From: Cryobacterium algoricola
GTDB lineage: Bacteria; Actinomycetota; Actinomycetes; Actinomycetales; Microbacteriaceae
Assembly: GCF_004402485.1 (NCBI RefSeq)
Contig: NZ_SOFG01000019.1
Location: forward strand, 32,583-96,582
Reading direction: 5' to 3'
DNA: 64,000 nt
Each line of letters starts with the position of its first letter. Within the stretch, counting starts at the first letter, position 1. Positions 49,363-57,766 of this stretch are shown here, piece by piece. Both the position numbers and the translations under genes were made by a program. The notes under the pieces were generated by a model. The model saw only the letters and a program-made list of their open reading frames with translations, was not told the DNA's origin and searched no databases.

Positions 49363-50343
49363 TCAGGCGTGCAGTTGCTCGTTGAGGACGATTCCGTTCC
49401 CGCTGCGGGCGAGCACCTCGACGGCGCCCGACATCGAGTTGCGGCGGAAGAGCAGGTTCGGCACCCCGGACAGCTCGACGGCCTTCATCGTCTGCATGCG
49501 GCCGTCCGCGGTGCGCGGCTGGTCGGGCAGGGACACCTTCGTGCCCGCCGTGACGTAGAGCCCGGCCTCGACGACGGAATCGTCGCCGATCGAGATGCCG
49601 ATGCCGGAGTTGGCGCCGAGCAGGGCCCGTTCGCCGATGCGCACGCGCTCGGTCCCGCCACCGGACAGGGTGCCCATGATCGAGGCTCCACCGCCGATGT
49701 CCGCGCCGTTGCCGACGACGACACCCTGCGAAATGCGCCCCTCGACCATGGAGACGCCGAGGGTGCCCGCGTTGAAGTTGACAAAGCCCTCGTGCATGAC
49801 CGTTGTGCCGGGGGAGAGGTAGGCGCCGAGACGCACCCGGGAGGCGTCGGCGATCCGCACCCGGTCGGGGGTGACGTAGTTCAGCAGCGGCGGGAACTTG
49901 TCCACGCCGCCGGCCTGGATGCCCGCGCGCTGCAGCGCCGGTCGCAGCCGGTCGAAGTCGGCGGGCAGCATCGGGCCGGCGTTCGTCCACACCACGACGG
50001 GCAGGTGGCCGAAGATGCCGTCGAGGTTGATGCTGTTCGGCAGGACGAGCAGGTGCGAGAGCAGGTGCAGGCGCAGGTAGGCGTCCGACGTGCCGGCCGG
50101 GGGAGCGGTCAGGTCGATCTCGATCGTCACGGTCTCGAGGCGCACCGCGCGCCGCGGGTCCGGCCCGGCGAGTTCGGTGACCGAGGCGGGCACGATCCAC
50201 GGGTCGCGACCGGCGGGCAGGGAGCCGAGCAGGGGAGCGGGGAACCAGGTGTCGAGGACCGTGCCGTCCTGGGCGATGGTGGCCAGGCCGTAGCCCCAGG
50301 CTGTGGTCGGAACGGCGGGCTGGGGGGACTGTCGCGTGGTCAT
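49363..50343 (-). CDS. dapD: Tetrahydrodipicolinate N-succinyltransferase
   Basis: 326 residues, the long actinobacterial DapD. N-terminal domain then left-handed beta-helix of hexapeptide repeats ([35 protein letters not shown] region, [17 protein letters not shown]). Uses succinyl-CoA; product feeds DapC then DapE. AGAGGA precedes the ATG. It is divergent from dapE with only 17 bases between. Confidence 0.93.
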   Translation of the reverse strand: MTTRQSPQPAVPTTAWGYGLATIAQDGTVLDTWFPAPLLGSLPAGRDPWIVPASVTELAGPDPRRAVRLETVTIEIDLTAPPAGTSDAYLRLHLLSHLLVLPNSINLDGIFGHLPVVVWTNAGPMLPADFDRLRPALQRAGIQAGGVDKFPPLLNYVTPDRVRIADASRVRLGAYLSPGTTVMHEGFVNFNAGTLGVSMVEGRISQGVVVGNGADIGGGASIMGTLSGGGTERVRIGERALLGANSGIGISIGDDSVVEAGLYVTAGTKVSLPDQPRTADGRMQTMKAVELSGVPNLLFRRNSMSGAVEVLARSGNGIVLNEQLHA

Positions 50344-50360
50344 TCCTCTAGATTAGTAGG
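50344..50360. promoter_or_regulatory. 17-bp divergent dapD/dapE control region
   Basis: TCCTCTAGATTAGTAGG: on the plus strand TAGATT lies six bases before the dapE GTG (leaderless -10), on the minus strand AGAGGA is the dapD ribosome site. The dapD promoter must lie inside dapE or its leader. Confidence 0.65.
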
Positions 50361-51536
50361 GTGCCTTCGACCCCCCAGCCCGCGTCCCCGCCCGTGAACC
50401 CGTACGTGAACCCCGCACCGGATGCCACGGGCGCCCGCCGCGCCGGACCGCTCGACCTGGCCGCATCGTCTGTCGCGATCACCCAGGCGATCTGCGACAT
50501 CGAGTCCGTCTCCGGCAACGAAACCCCCCTCGCCGACGCCGTCGAGCGTGCGCTCGCCGGCCTCGCGCACCTCGAGATCATCCGCGACGGCGACACGATC
50601 GTCGCCCGCACCCGCCTCGGCCGCGCCCAGCGCGTCATCATCGCCGGACACCTCGACACCGTCCCGGTCAACGACAACCTGCCGACCCGGTTCGAGACCG
50701 TCGACGACCTCGACTACCTCTGGGGACGAGGCACCGTGGACATGAAGGCGGGTGTCGCCGTGCAGCTGAAGCTCGCCGCCGAGCTCACCGAGCCCGGCCT
50801 CGACGTGACGTGGATGTGGTACGACCACGAGGAGGTCTCTGACGACCTCAACGGCCTCGGCCGGCTCGCCCTGGCCCGGCCCGATCTCTTCGAGGGCGAC
50901 TTCGCGATCCTCGGCGAGCCGAGCAACGGGCAGGTCGAGGGCGGCTGCAACGGCAACCTGCGGGTCGAGGTGCGCACCCACGGTCTGCGTGCCCACTCCG
51001 CCCGCAGCTGGGTCGGCGAGAACGCCATCCACAAGGCCGCACCGATCCTCGCCATCCTCGCCGGCTACGAACCCCGCGCCGTCGAGGTCGAAGGGCTCGT
51101 CTACCGGGAGGGCCTGAACGCGGTCGGGATCAGCGGCGGCATCGCCGGGAACGTCATTCCCGACGAGTGCATGGTGCACATCAACTACCGGTTCGCCCCG
51201 AGTCGCAGTTCCGCCGAGGCCCTCGAGCACGTGAGCGAGCTGTTCGCCGGTTACGACGTCACCGTCGTCGACCGCGCGGAGGGCGCCCGCCCGGGGCTCG
51301 ACGCTCCGCTCGCACAGGAATTCCTCGCCTTCGTCGGAGCGGAGGCCCGCCCCAAGTACGGCTGGACCGACGTCGCCCGGTTTTCCGCGCTCGGCATCCC
51401 CGCCGTCAACTACGGTCCGGGAGATCCGCTCAAGGCCCACGCCGACGACGAGCGCGTCGCCGTGCACCAGATCACCGACTGCGAAGATGCCCTCCGCTCC
51501 TGGCTGACCGCGGCCCCGAACCGGAAGCAGCGTTAG
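50361..51536 (+). CDS. dapE: Succinyl-diaminopimelate desuccinylase
   Basis: 391 residues, M20 metallopeptidase. IIAGHLDTVPV (His, Asp), RGTVDMKAGVAV (Asp), DHEEVSDDLNG (catalytic and metal Glu), GEPSNGQVEGGCNGN and a late KAHADDE His. Two-zinc enzyme that releases L,L-diaminopimelate for cell wall and lysine. N-terminal ~30 residues are variable. GTG start without Shine-Dalgarno. Confidence 0.93.
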   Translation: MPSTPQPASPPVNPYVNPAPDATGARRAGPLDLAASSVAITQAICDIESVSGNETPLADAVERALAGLAHLEIIRDGDTIVARTRLGRAQRVIIAGHLDTVPVNDNLPTRFETVDDLDYLWGRGTVDMKAGVAVQLKLAAELTEPGLDVTWMWYDHEEVSDDLNGLGRLALARPDLFEGDFAILGEPSNGQVEGGCNGNLRVEVRTHGLRAHSARSWVGENAIHKAAPILAILAGYEPRAVEVEGLVYREGLNAVGISGGIAGNVIPDECMVHINYRFAPSRSSAEALEHVSELFAGYDVTVVDRAEGARPGLDAPLAQEFLAFVGAEARPKYGWTDVARFSALGIPAVNYGPGDPLKAHADDERVAVHQITDCEDALRSWLTAAPNRKQR

Positions 51537-51539
51537 CCC

Positions 51540-52826
51540 GTGTCGACAGGGGCCCCACTCCGCCCCAGCCAGGGACCGCCGCTCGAGCAGGGCCGCGTGC
51601 CGGTGCCGGCGGCCAGACCTCCGGCCGTGAGGCGGATGCTGCCGGCCCGCTGGCGGGCCCGCGCCCGGCTGGCCCCGTGGTGGGCCGCTGTCGCGGGCAT
51701 CTGGGTGCTGTCCCGGCTCGTGACGACCACCCTCGTCCTCATCCTCGCGCGCGTCCAGGGCGCGAACCCGTGGACCGGTGCCAGCCCGGGGTACTTCGAC
51801 TTCGCCAACATCTGGGACGCCCGCTGGTACAACATCGTCGCAACATCCGGCTACCCGGCCGTGCTGCCGATCACGAGCTCCGGACACGTCGGCGAGAACG
51901 CCTGGGCGTTCCTGCCGGGTTACCCCGCGGTCGTGCGCGTCGTGATGTTCCTCAGCGGGGCGCCGTGGGCACCGGCCGCCGTCATCGTCTCGCTCGCCTT
52001 CAGCCTCGGGGCCGCCCTGCTCTTCTACCGGGTGATGCTGCGGGTCCAGGGCCGCGGCACCGCCCTGTTCGCGGTCGTGCTGTTCTGCGTCGCCCCGCTC
52101 GCCCCCATCCTGCAGTTCGGCTACGCCGAGTCGATGTACCTGTTCTTCCTCACCCTCGCCCTCCTCCTCCTCCTCGAACGCCGGTATGTGCTGCTGTTCC
52201 CGGTGATCGCCGTGATGGCGTTCACCCGGCCGAGCGGCCTCGCCTTCGCTCTCGCACTCGGCTTCCACGTCGTGCACCGCTGGCTGACCCGCCGCAGCGA
52301 CCCGTTCCCCGTTCCCGAGCGGATCCTCGCGGCATCCGTCACCGCTTTCAGCGCCCTTAGCGGCTTCGCCTGGCCGTTGATCGCGTGGATCGCGACCGGC
52401 TCGGCGACCGCGTACACCGAAACGGAGCTCGCCTGGCGGTCCTCGTACATCGGCTACCAGGAACTCGTTCCCTTCACCGCCTGGTTCCAGGGCGGGGTCT
52501 GGTGGCTCGGGCAGCCGCTCGGCATCGTCGTCGTGCTCGTACTCGTCGTCGGCTTCGCCGCCGCGCTGTTCGCCCCTGCCGTGCGCAGGCTCGGCGTCGA
52601 CCTGCGGTTCTGGCTCGCCGCATACGGGCTCTACCTCTTCGCGGTGTTCTTCCCGCAGTCGAGCACCTTCCGGCTGCTGATGCCGATGTTCCCGCTGCTC
52701 GGCGCGATCGCGCAGCCGAAACGGCTGAGTTACCGGATCGCGATCGTGGTGCTGTGCATCCTCGGCCAGTGGGGATGGCTGCTGATCTGCTGGGGCGTCG
52801 ACGGCGCCGACTGGACACCGCCGTAA
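51540..52826 (+). CDS. GT-C type glycosyltransferase-like membrane protein
   Basis: 428 residues with about ten membrane helices. A luminal loop after the first helix carries YFDFANIWDARWYNIVATSGYP, the Asp-Arg region of PIG-V/mannosyltransferase-like GT-C proteins that use polyprenyl-phosphate sugars. The family in actinobacteria is involved in cell-envelope glycans, but the acceptor here is unknown. GTG start three bases after dapE, so it is likely in one transcript. Confidence 0.75.
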   Translation: MSTGAPLRPSQGPPLEQGRVPVPAARPPAVRRMLPARWRARARLAPWWAAVAGIWVLSRLVTTTLVLILARVQGANPWTGASPGYFDFANIWDARWYNIVATSGYPAVLPITSSGHVGENAWAFLPGYPAVVRVVMFLSGAPWAPAAVIVSLAFSLGAALLFYRVMLRVQGRGTALFAVVLFCVAPLAPILQFGYAESMYLFFLTLALLLLLERRYVLLFPVIAVMAFTRPSGLAFALALGFHVVHRWLTRRSDPFPVPERILAASVTAFSALSGFAWPLIAWIATGSATAYTETELAWRSSYIGYQELVPFTAWFQGGVWWLGQPLGIVVVLVLVVGFAAALFAPAVRRLGVDLRFWLAAYGLYLFAVFFPQSSTFRLLMPMFPLLGAIAQPKRLSYRIAIVVLCILGQWGWLLICWGVDGADWTPP

Positions 52827-52929
52827 CCGGTGTGACCGCCCGCGTAACCCGCCCGGACCTCGCGAATTTTCGTCTCGGGCCGGGATGGTCGATAATAGAA
52901 GTTCAGACGAATGAGTGGAAGGGGAGTTC

Positions 52930-53106
52930 ATGGCGGCCATGAAGCCACGGACCGGAGACGGGCCAATGGAGGCTGTAAAGGAGGGGCGCCTGATCATTGT
53001 GCGTGTTCCGCTTGAAGGCGGAGGGCGACTCGTCGTCTCTGTGAACGACGCAGAAGCCAAGGAGCTTCACGATGCACTCGCCGGGGTAGTACGCCCGGTT
53101 GTCTAG
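52930..53106 (+). CDS. DUF3117 protein
   Basis: 58 residues. MAAMKPRTGDGPMEAVKEGRLIIVRVPLEGGGRLVVSV matches DUF3117, a nearly universal small actinobacterial protein (Rv1211 in M. tuberculosis) of unknown function. ATG behind AAGGGGAG; GATAAT-like -10 at about 52893. Followed by a strong terminator, so expressed on its own. Confidence 0.9.
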   Translation: MAAMKPRTGDGPMEAVKEGRLIIVRVPLEGGGRLVVSVNDAEAKELHDALAGVVRPVV

Positions 53107-53148
53107 CGTCGGAGATCACGTCTCCACCTCGTAACCGAGGAGAATTAC

Positions 53149-53187
53149 GGATCGGCCGTGCAGCCCTGCTGCGCGGCCGATCCTTTT
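53149..53187 (+). terminator. Rho-independent terminator after the DUF3117 gene
   Basis: 15-bp arms (GGATCGGCCGTGCAG, one mismatch) with short loop, followed by TTTTGT. Confidence 0.88.
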
Positions 53188-53214
53188 GTCGCCGCTCGTG
53201 GTGGCGCTGGAACG

Positions 53215-53847
53215 CTACGCGCGCAGTTTGGTGATCTGCAGCAGCCCGTCGCCGACGGGGGACAGGGCGCTGATCACGGCGGTCGAGCCGCTGATCTCGC
53301 TCAGGAGCGTGCGGAACCCGGTGGCGACCTCGTCGCGCTGCGCCGGGTTGGCGACGCGGCCGCGCCAGAGGGCGTGGGCCACGAGCACGGTTCCGCCCGG
53401 CCGGGCCAGGCGCAGCCCGTGCTCGACGTATTCGATGACCGACTGCGGGTCGGCGTCGATGAAGACGATGTCGTACGAGTTCTCGTTCATCCTCGGGAGG
53501 ACATCCGCTGCCTTGCCCGTGATCAGCCGCACCCGGTTCGCCGGGATCTTCGCCTCGGTGAACAGGGCGCGGGCGTGCTGCTGGTGGTCCACCTCGGTGT
53601 CGATCGAGGTGAGCGTCGCCCCCGGCGCCCCGGTCAGGAGCCAGATGCCGGAGACTCCGGCCCCCGTGCCGACCTCGAGGATGCTGCGGGCACCGGTCGC
53701 GGCGGCGATCACGGCGGACTGCGCACCGACCGCGGGGGAGATCGCGTCGATCCCGAGTTCGAGCGACTGCTGGCGCGCCCGGACGACGGCCTCGGATTCC
53801 ACGACCGAGTCGTCGGAAAATTTCCAGTTCAAATCTTTGTCTGACAC
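53215..53847 (-). CDS. Class I SAM-dependent O-methyltransferase
   Basis: 210 residues, catechol O-methyltransferase-like. SAM loop ILEVGTGAGVSGIWLL, acidic contact DIVFIDADPQSVIEY, and metal-site residues in RPGGTVLVAHALWRGRVANP. Orthologue by position and type of M. tuberculosis Rv1220c. Substrate unknown. It converges with DUF3117 and is divergent from tatB. Confidence 0.87.
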   Translation of the reverse strand: MSDKDLNWKFSDDSVVESEAVVRARQQSLELGIDAISPAVGAQSAVIAAATGARSILEVGTGAGVSGIWLLTGAPGATLTSIDTEVDHQQHARALFTEAKIPANRVRLITGKAADVLPRMNENSYDIVFIDADPQSVIEYVEHGLRLARPGGTVLVAHALWRGRVANPAQRDEVATGFRTLLSEISGSTAVISALSPVGDGLLQITKLRA

Positions 53848-53932
53848 GGTGCAACTCCAGTTTTGTATGGGTCCAGCCTAAGGGCGCTCCCCTCGGGTCG
53901 GCGGAGGCCCCGCCGCGCGTTATCCTCAACCT

Positions 53933-54322
53933 ATGCTTGGTTTGACGTTCGAGAAGCTCCTCCTGGTCGGGATCGTCGCCGTCTTCCTGCTCGGGCCCGA
54001 GAAGCTGCCCCACTACGCGGCCCAGCTGGCCCGGCTCGTCCGGCAGCTCCGGGACCTGGCCAACGGCGCCAAGGAACGCATGCGCGACGAGATGGGCCCC
54101 GAGTTCGACGACGTCGACTGGAAGAAACTCGACCCCCGCCAGTACGACCCGCGCCGGATCATCCGTGAGGCGCTCGTCGAGGACGAGCCGGTCAAGGAGC
54201 AGTCCGCCGTGGTGTCCCGGGTCTCGCCGAACCCGAACGGCGCATACCTGTCCCGGAAGCGCGCGAGGGAGAACGCCCTCGCGCCGTCGGAACCCGCGCC
54301 GTTCGACTCGGAGGCGACGTAG
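53933..54322 (+). CDS. tatB: Sec-independent translocase protein TatB
   Basis: 129 residues. One N-terminal helix LTFEKLLLVGIVAVFLLGPEKLP then an amphipathic helix (HYAAQLARLVRQLRDLANGAKERM) and a charged tail, the TatB pattern. It binds twin-arginine substrates such as EfeB here, together with TatA and TatC encoded elsewhere. TATCCT six bases upstream and no Shine-Dalgarno point to a leaderless message. In actinobacteria tatB lies near mrp; here four accessory genes intervene. Confidence 0.92.
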   Translation: MLGLTFEKLLLVGIVAVFLLGPEKLPHYAAQLARLVRQLRDLANGAKERMRDEMGPEFDDVDWKKLDPRQYDPRRIIREALVEDEPVKEQSAVVSRVSPNPNGAYLSRKRARENALAPSEPAPFDSEAT

Positions 54323-54379
54323 CGGCACCGCACGATGGATCCGCTGCTGCGGCTCCGACCCGGGCGTTCCCCCGCCCGT

Positions 54380-55225
54380 TCAGGCACGGGCCTGCACGGG
54401 CCGTTCGGCGCCGAGTTGCGTCGCGAGAGCGTTGGCCGCGGCGCGGAGCCGCACGGTGAGCGCGCCGAGTTCGGCGGGGCTGCGCTCTCCCGTCACCGCG
54501 ACGCCGAGCGCGGCGATGACCCCGGGCGCCCGCACCGGAACGGCGAGGCACGCGGTGCCGTGCGTCGTCCCCTGGTCGCGGCCGAAGGCATCCGCAGGGC
54601 GGGGAGAGGCGGCCCGGTGCGCGCGACGCGTCATCACCTGCGCGCCGACCTGCGCTCCCGCGTTCGCGGCGTGCAGCGCATGGCCGACCGGGAGTCCGCG
54701 GGCGTCTGCGTCCGCGTGGGAGGCGTGGGCTCCGGGACGCCGGTCCGCGGTGCCGAGGAAGTCGACGCGCTGTTCCCGGCTGAGCTGGGCGAGGATCTGG
54801 CGGCCGAGCGCGGAGGCATACGGGCTCGCACCGAGCCCGGTCCACTGCTCGACCCGGGGGGCGCCCGTCGCGTCGACGATGTCGATGATGCTGACCATTC
54901 CGTCCGAGAAGCGGGCGAGGTAAGCGGTCGCGCCGTTCTCCGCTGCGACGTGGTGCAGGGTCTGGCGCACCCGGGCGAGGAAGACCCCCGCGTCGGCGCC
55001 GCGGAGACTGGGGAAACGCAGGCCCAGAACGAGGCCATCGGGTTCGGCGACGAGATACCCCTCGTGCACCAGGGTCCTGGTGAGGTTGTACGCCGTGCCG
55101 AGGCTGAGCCCGGAGGCCTGGGCGACCGCCTTGACCGGCATCGGACGTGGCGCGCCCGCGACGATGTCGACGACCTTGAGGGCGCGCTGGACCGAGGAGA
55201 TGAGGGTGCGGTGCTCGAGCGTCAT
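54380..55225 (-). CDS. IclR family transcriptional regulator
   Basis: 281 residues from the ATG behind AGAGGAG. Winged HTH PMPVKAVAQASGLSLGTAYNLTRTLVHEGYL, then an effector-binding domain (SASALGRQILAQLS-like ASALGRQILAQL, GTACLAVPV, GVIAALGVAVTG). The frame is open far upstream, antisense to PPK2. A stretch RPGAHASHADADARG in the linker is unusual. Target genes unknown; the divergent PPK2 is a candidate. Confidence 0.88.
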   Translation of the reverse strand: MTLEHRTLISSVQRALKVVDIVAGAPRPMPVKAVAQASGLSLGTAYNLTRTLVHEGYLVAEPDGLVLGLRFPSLRGADAGVFLARVRQTLHHVAAENGATAYLARFSDGMVSIIDIVDATGAPRVEQWTGLGASPYASALGRQILAQLSREQRVDFLGTADRRPGAHASHADADARGLPVGHALHAANAGAQVGAQVMTRRAHRAASPRPADAFGRDQGTTHGTACLAVPVRAPGVIAALGVAVTGERSPAELGALTVRLRAAANALATQLGAERPVQARA

Positions 55226-55348
55226 CAAGCTCCTCTCGTGTCGTCGGCGACTATTCGGAACAGGATAGACAGACTCGGCCGAGCCGGATAGAGCAACCCG
55301 ACCGTTCGGCGTCGTTAGGCTGTGACCCAAGCGAACGAAAGGTCGGGG

Positions 55349-56182
55349 ATGGCCAAGAAGAAGTCCACACCGGGTCGGGTCAGGAAGTCGGACTACAACG
55401 TCGAACTGCGGCGGTTGCAGACCGAACTGGTCGCGATGCAGGAATGGGTACGCGAGTCCGGTGCGCGCATCGTCGTGATCTTCGAGGGACGCGACGCCGC
55501 GGGCAAGGGATCGGCCATCAAGCGCGTCACCGAATACCTCAACCCGCGCATCGCGCGGATCGTGGCCCTTCCGGTGCCCACCGACCGCGAGCGCGGCCAG
55601 TGGTACTTCCAGCGGTACATCGAGCACCTGCCGTCGACGGGCGAGATCGTCCTGATGGATCGTTCCTGGTACAACCGGGCCGGGGTGGAACGCGTGATGG
55701 GGTACTGCACCCCCGACGAGTACCGCCGGTTCCTGCACCAGGCGCCCCTCTTCGAGCGGATGCTCGTCGAGGATGGGATCCTCCTCGTCAAGTACTGGTT
55801 CTCCGTCTCCGACCACGAGCAGGAGGCCCGGTTCCGCTCCCGGCTCAAGGACCCGATGCGGCGCTGGAAACTCTCGGAGACCGACCTGCTCTCGATCACG
55901 AAATGGGTGGACTACTCCAAGGCGAAGGACGAGATGTTCGTCCACACCGACATTGCCGAGGCGCCCTGGTGGGTCGTCGAGAGCGAGGACAAGCTCGCGG
56001 CCAGGCTGAACATGATCAGCCACCTTCTCTCGATCGTGCCGTACGACCACCGTGAACCGCCGCGGGTCTCGATCCCGCATCGGCCGCAGGGAACCGACTA
56101 CGAGCGTCCTCCGCGTGAGCTTAACCGGACGGTCCCCGACCATGCTTCGACCCTCGGCGCGGCCGGTGACGCGTCCGGATAG
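55349..56182 (+). CDS. ppk2: Polyphosphate kinase 2
   Basis: 277 residues. Walker A FEGRDAAGKGSAIKR; lid/Walker B LMDRSWYNRAGVERVMG; R-E-Q-F-type region HEQEARFRSRLKDP and WKLSETDLLSI. One-domain PPK2 that moves phosphate between polyphosphate and nucleotides (usually GDP/ADP). A TAGGCT -10-like hexamer directly before an upstream GTG puts the transcript start past it, so the ATG of MAKKKS behind AAAGG is preferred. Ends 58 bases before the next gene. Confidence 0.93.
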   Translation: MAKKKSTPGRVRKSDYNVELRRLQTELVAMQEWVRESGARIVVIFEGRDAAGKGSAIKRVTEYLNPRIARIVALPVPTDRERGQWYFQRYIEHLPSTGEIVLMDRSWYNRAGVERVMGYCTPDEYRRFLHQAPLFERMLVEDGILLVKYWFSVSDHEQEARFRSRLKDPMRRWKLSETDLLSITKWVDYSKAKDEMFVHTDIAEAPWWVVESEDKLAARLNMISHLLSIVPYDHREPPRVSIPHRPQGTDYERPPRELNRTVPDHASTLGAAGDASG

Positions 56183-56240
56183 CGAATGCTAGGCGGCGGG
56201 GGATTCGTCCGTTAGAGTGAGCCATCCGGAGGGGGAGCTC

Positions 56241-56576
56241 GTGGGTACCTTGTTGTACGGCAGTCCAGGAATTGTGGTCAGTTTTGAGGATCGCGCTCTG
56301 ATGCACCTGCAGATCGTGATCACGACGAAACTGAGGCGCAGGGAGGGCTTCATTTTTTCGTGGACGGAGTCGACAGATGACGAGACCGAGAGCGGGCGGA
56401 GCGCGATCTGGCTCGATGCCAGCAGCATCCTCTACTACCGCTATTCGGTCAGTCGGGTGCCGAACATCAACCGGGACTGGATCGAGCGGTTGATGGTTTC
56501 GGCGAACAGCGCGGGCGGGCTGTTCTTCTCCGTCGAACCGCCGCCGGTCATCCCGGTCCTCAAGTCCCGGTCCTGA
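56241..56576 (+). CDS. Small DUF7882-type protein next to the rhodopsin gene
   Basis: 111 residues from the GTG behind GGAGGGGGAG, giving MGTLLYGSPGIVVSFEDR, the family N-terminus. Other blocks: ALMHLQIVITTKLRRREGF, SGRSAIWLDASSILYYRYS, NINRDWIERLMVSANSAGG. It is soluble and beta-rich. Related Microbacteriaceae proteins are often labelled 'ATP-dependent DNA ligase', but no ligase motif is present. The last codons are part of a 14-bp tandem repeat. It is 98 bases before the rhodopsin on the same strand, so it may be a partner or signal acceptor. Confidence 0.8.
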   Translation: MGTLLYGSPGIVVSFEDRALMHLQIVITTKLRRREGFIFSWTESTDDETESGRSAIWLDASSILYYRYSVSRVPNINRDWIERLMVSANSAGGLFFSVEPPPVIPVLKSRS

Positions 56577-56627
56577 AGTCGCAGTCCTGAAATCGCGTTC
56601 CTGAAGTCGCAGTCCTGAAGTCGCGTT
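56558..56627 (+). repeat. 14-bp tandem repeat at the DUF7882 gene end
   Basis: Five units of 14 bp (type CCTGAAGTCGCAGT, alternating ...GCAGT and ...GCGTT) start in the last codons of the small gene and run into the gap. Because 14 is not a multiple of three, unit loss or gain would change the protein's C-terminus and the distance to the rhodopsin start. Confidence 0.85.
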
Positions 56628-56674
56628 CCTGTCCCTCACGATTCGCACCATACCGTCGCAGATGAAGGGTATCC

Positions 56675-57667
56675 GTGTCCGTCCGCTCCCTGGCCGCACC
56701 GTGGGAGGCCGCTCTCTCCCCGGCGCAGTACCAGCTCATCTGCTATTTCGTGGGCATCGGCGCCCTGTGCTTCTTCGTCGGGTTTCTCCGGGCCTGGGTG
56801 ACGCGTGGCGAGGTCGGCGCCCGCTACCGGACCGCCGTCGTCGCCCGGCTGGGCATCATGAGCGCCATGTTCGTGTCGTACGTCGTGCTGCTGGGCGGCC
56901 TGCTCTTCGGGTACACCCGTGTCGCCGGGGAGTTCGTCCCGAACGACGTGGCACTCCTCACCTTCGGCGTGCGCTACGTCGAGTGGTCGGTCGCGGTTCC
57001 CCTCGTCGTCATCGAGCTCCTCGCCGTGTGCGTCGTCCTCGGCGGCGTGGCCCGGCGCATCCGCCTGGTCGCGATGACCGGTGGTTTCCTGATGGTGTTC
57101 CTCGCGTACCTGGGCGCGATCGTCGCCTCGGGGGGCACGGATGCCGCCGCGCTCGTGGGGTGGGGAATCGTCGCCGGAGTGTTCTGGCTGGCGACTACGG
57201 CCCTCCTCGCGATCGTGGTGCGGCGATCCCTGCCCGCGCTCACGGTCGAGTCTGCCGCACTGCTGCGCTCCGCGACCATCCTGCTGCTGTCCTCCTGGGC
57301 GGTGTACCCCATCGTGTACGCGATGCCGCTCGTCGGCTCCGGTGGGACGCTGGTCGTGGTCATGCAGGTCATGCTCACCCTCGCCGACATCGTCGCGAAG
57401 ATCTGGTTCGGCGGCGCGTTGCATCGCGTGGCGAAGCTCCGGACCGCCGAGGACGTGCGTGCCGGCCGCGACGTGCACCCGGAGGCGATCTGGATCTCCT
57501 CCGTCAAGCATTCGGACGCAGGCAAGCCGCGCGAGGTGTATCTCGCCGCCGGTGCGGCCGTGCACGTGCGGCGTCCGCAGCCGCCGACGAGTACGGCCGC
57601 GCCGACTGCGCAGCCAGAGCTGTTCGCCGACCCGCAGCCCGAGGTGTTCGCCGACCTCGAACCCTAG
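56675..57667 (+). CDS. Microbial rhodopsin with E-A-E motif (cryorhodopsin-like)
   Basis: 330 residues, seven helices, GTG behind AAGGG. Helix G TLADIVAKIWFGG gives the retinal lysine K242 and D238 (BR K216, D212); helix F SSWAVYPIVY matches W182, Y185, P186. Helix C VRYVEWSVAVPLVVIEL aligns with RYADWLFTTPLLLLDL, so the pump triad D85-T89-D96 becomes E103-A107-E114. R58 in helix B lies at the cytoplasmic side (BR T46). From memory, cryorhodopsins of cold-living Microbacteriaceae share a buried arginine there. A ~78-residue tail with PELFAD/PEVFAD repeats follows helix G. It is probably a sensor or weak pump; no retinal-synthesis gene is in the window. Confidence 0.88.
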   Translation: MSVRSLAAPWEAALSPAQYQLICYFVGIGALCFFVGFLRAWVTRGEVGARYRTAVVARLGIMSAMFVSYVVLLGGLLFGYTRVAGEFVPNDVALLTFGVRYVEWSVAVPLVVIELLAVCVVLGGVARRIRLVAMTGGFLMVFLAYLGAIVASGGTDAAALVGWGIVAGVFWLATTALLAIVVRRSLPALTVESAALLRSATILLLSSWAVYPIVYAMPLVGSGGTLVVVMQVMLTLADIVAKIWFGGALHRVAKLRTAEDVRAGRDVHPEAIWISSVKHSDAGKPREVYLAAGAAVHVRRPQPPTSTAAPTAQPELFADPQPEVFADLEP

Positions 57668-57681
57668 CCTCGTCCCGACCC

Positions 57682-57738
57682 TGAGGTGTCGCACATCGAC
57701 GTTCGCGGGCCGCGGGAACGTCGATCCGCGACACCTCA
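57682..57738. terminator. Bidirectional terminator-like palindrome
   Basis: 23-bp arms starting TGAGGTGTCGCACATCGACG, two mismatches, 11-base GC loop, between the convergent rhodopsin and mrp genes. Confidence 0.8.
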
Positions 57739-57766
57739 CGCCCGGGCGCGCAAGCGGTGAGCGGGG

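Noticed and set aside
55226..56143. Long N-terminal extension of the IclR regulator
   Set aside because: Antisense to PPK2; the ATG behind AGAGGAG gives the normal IclR N-terminus.
56241..56576. ATP-dependent DNA ligase
   Set aside because: Name commonly given to relatives, but no KxDG nucleotidyltransferase motif and only 111 residues.
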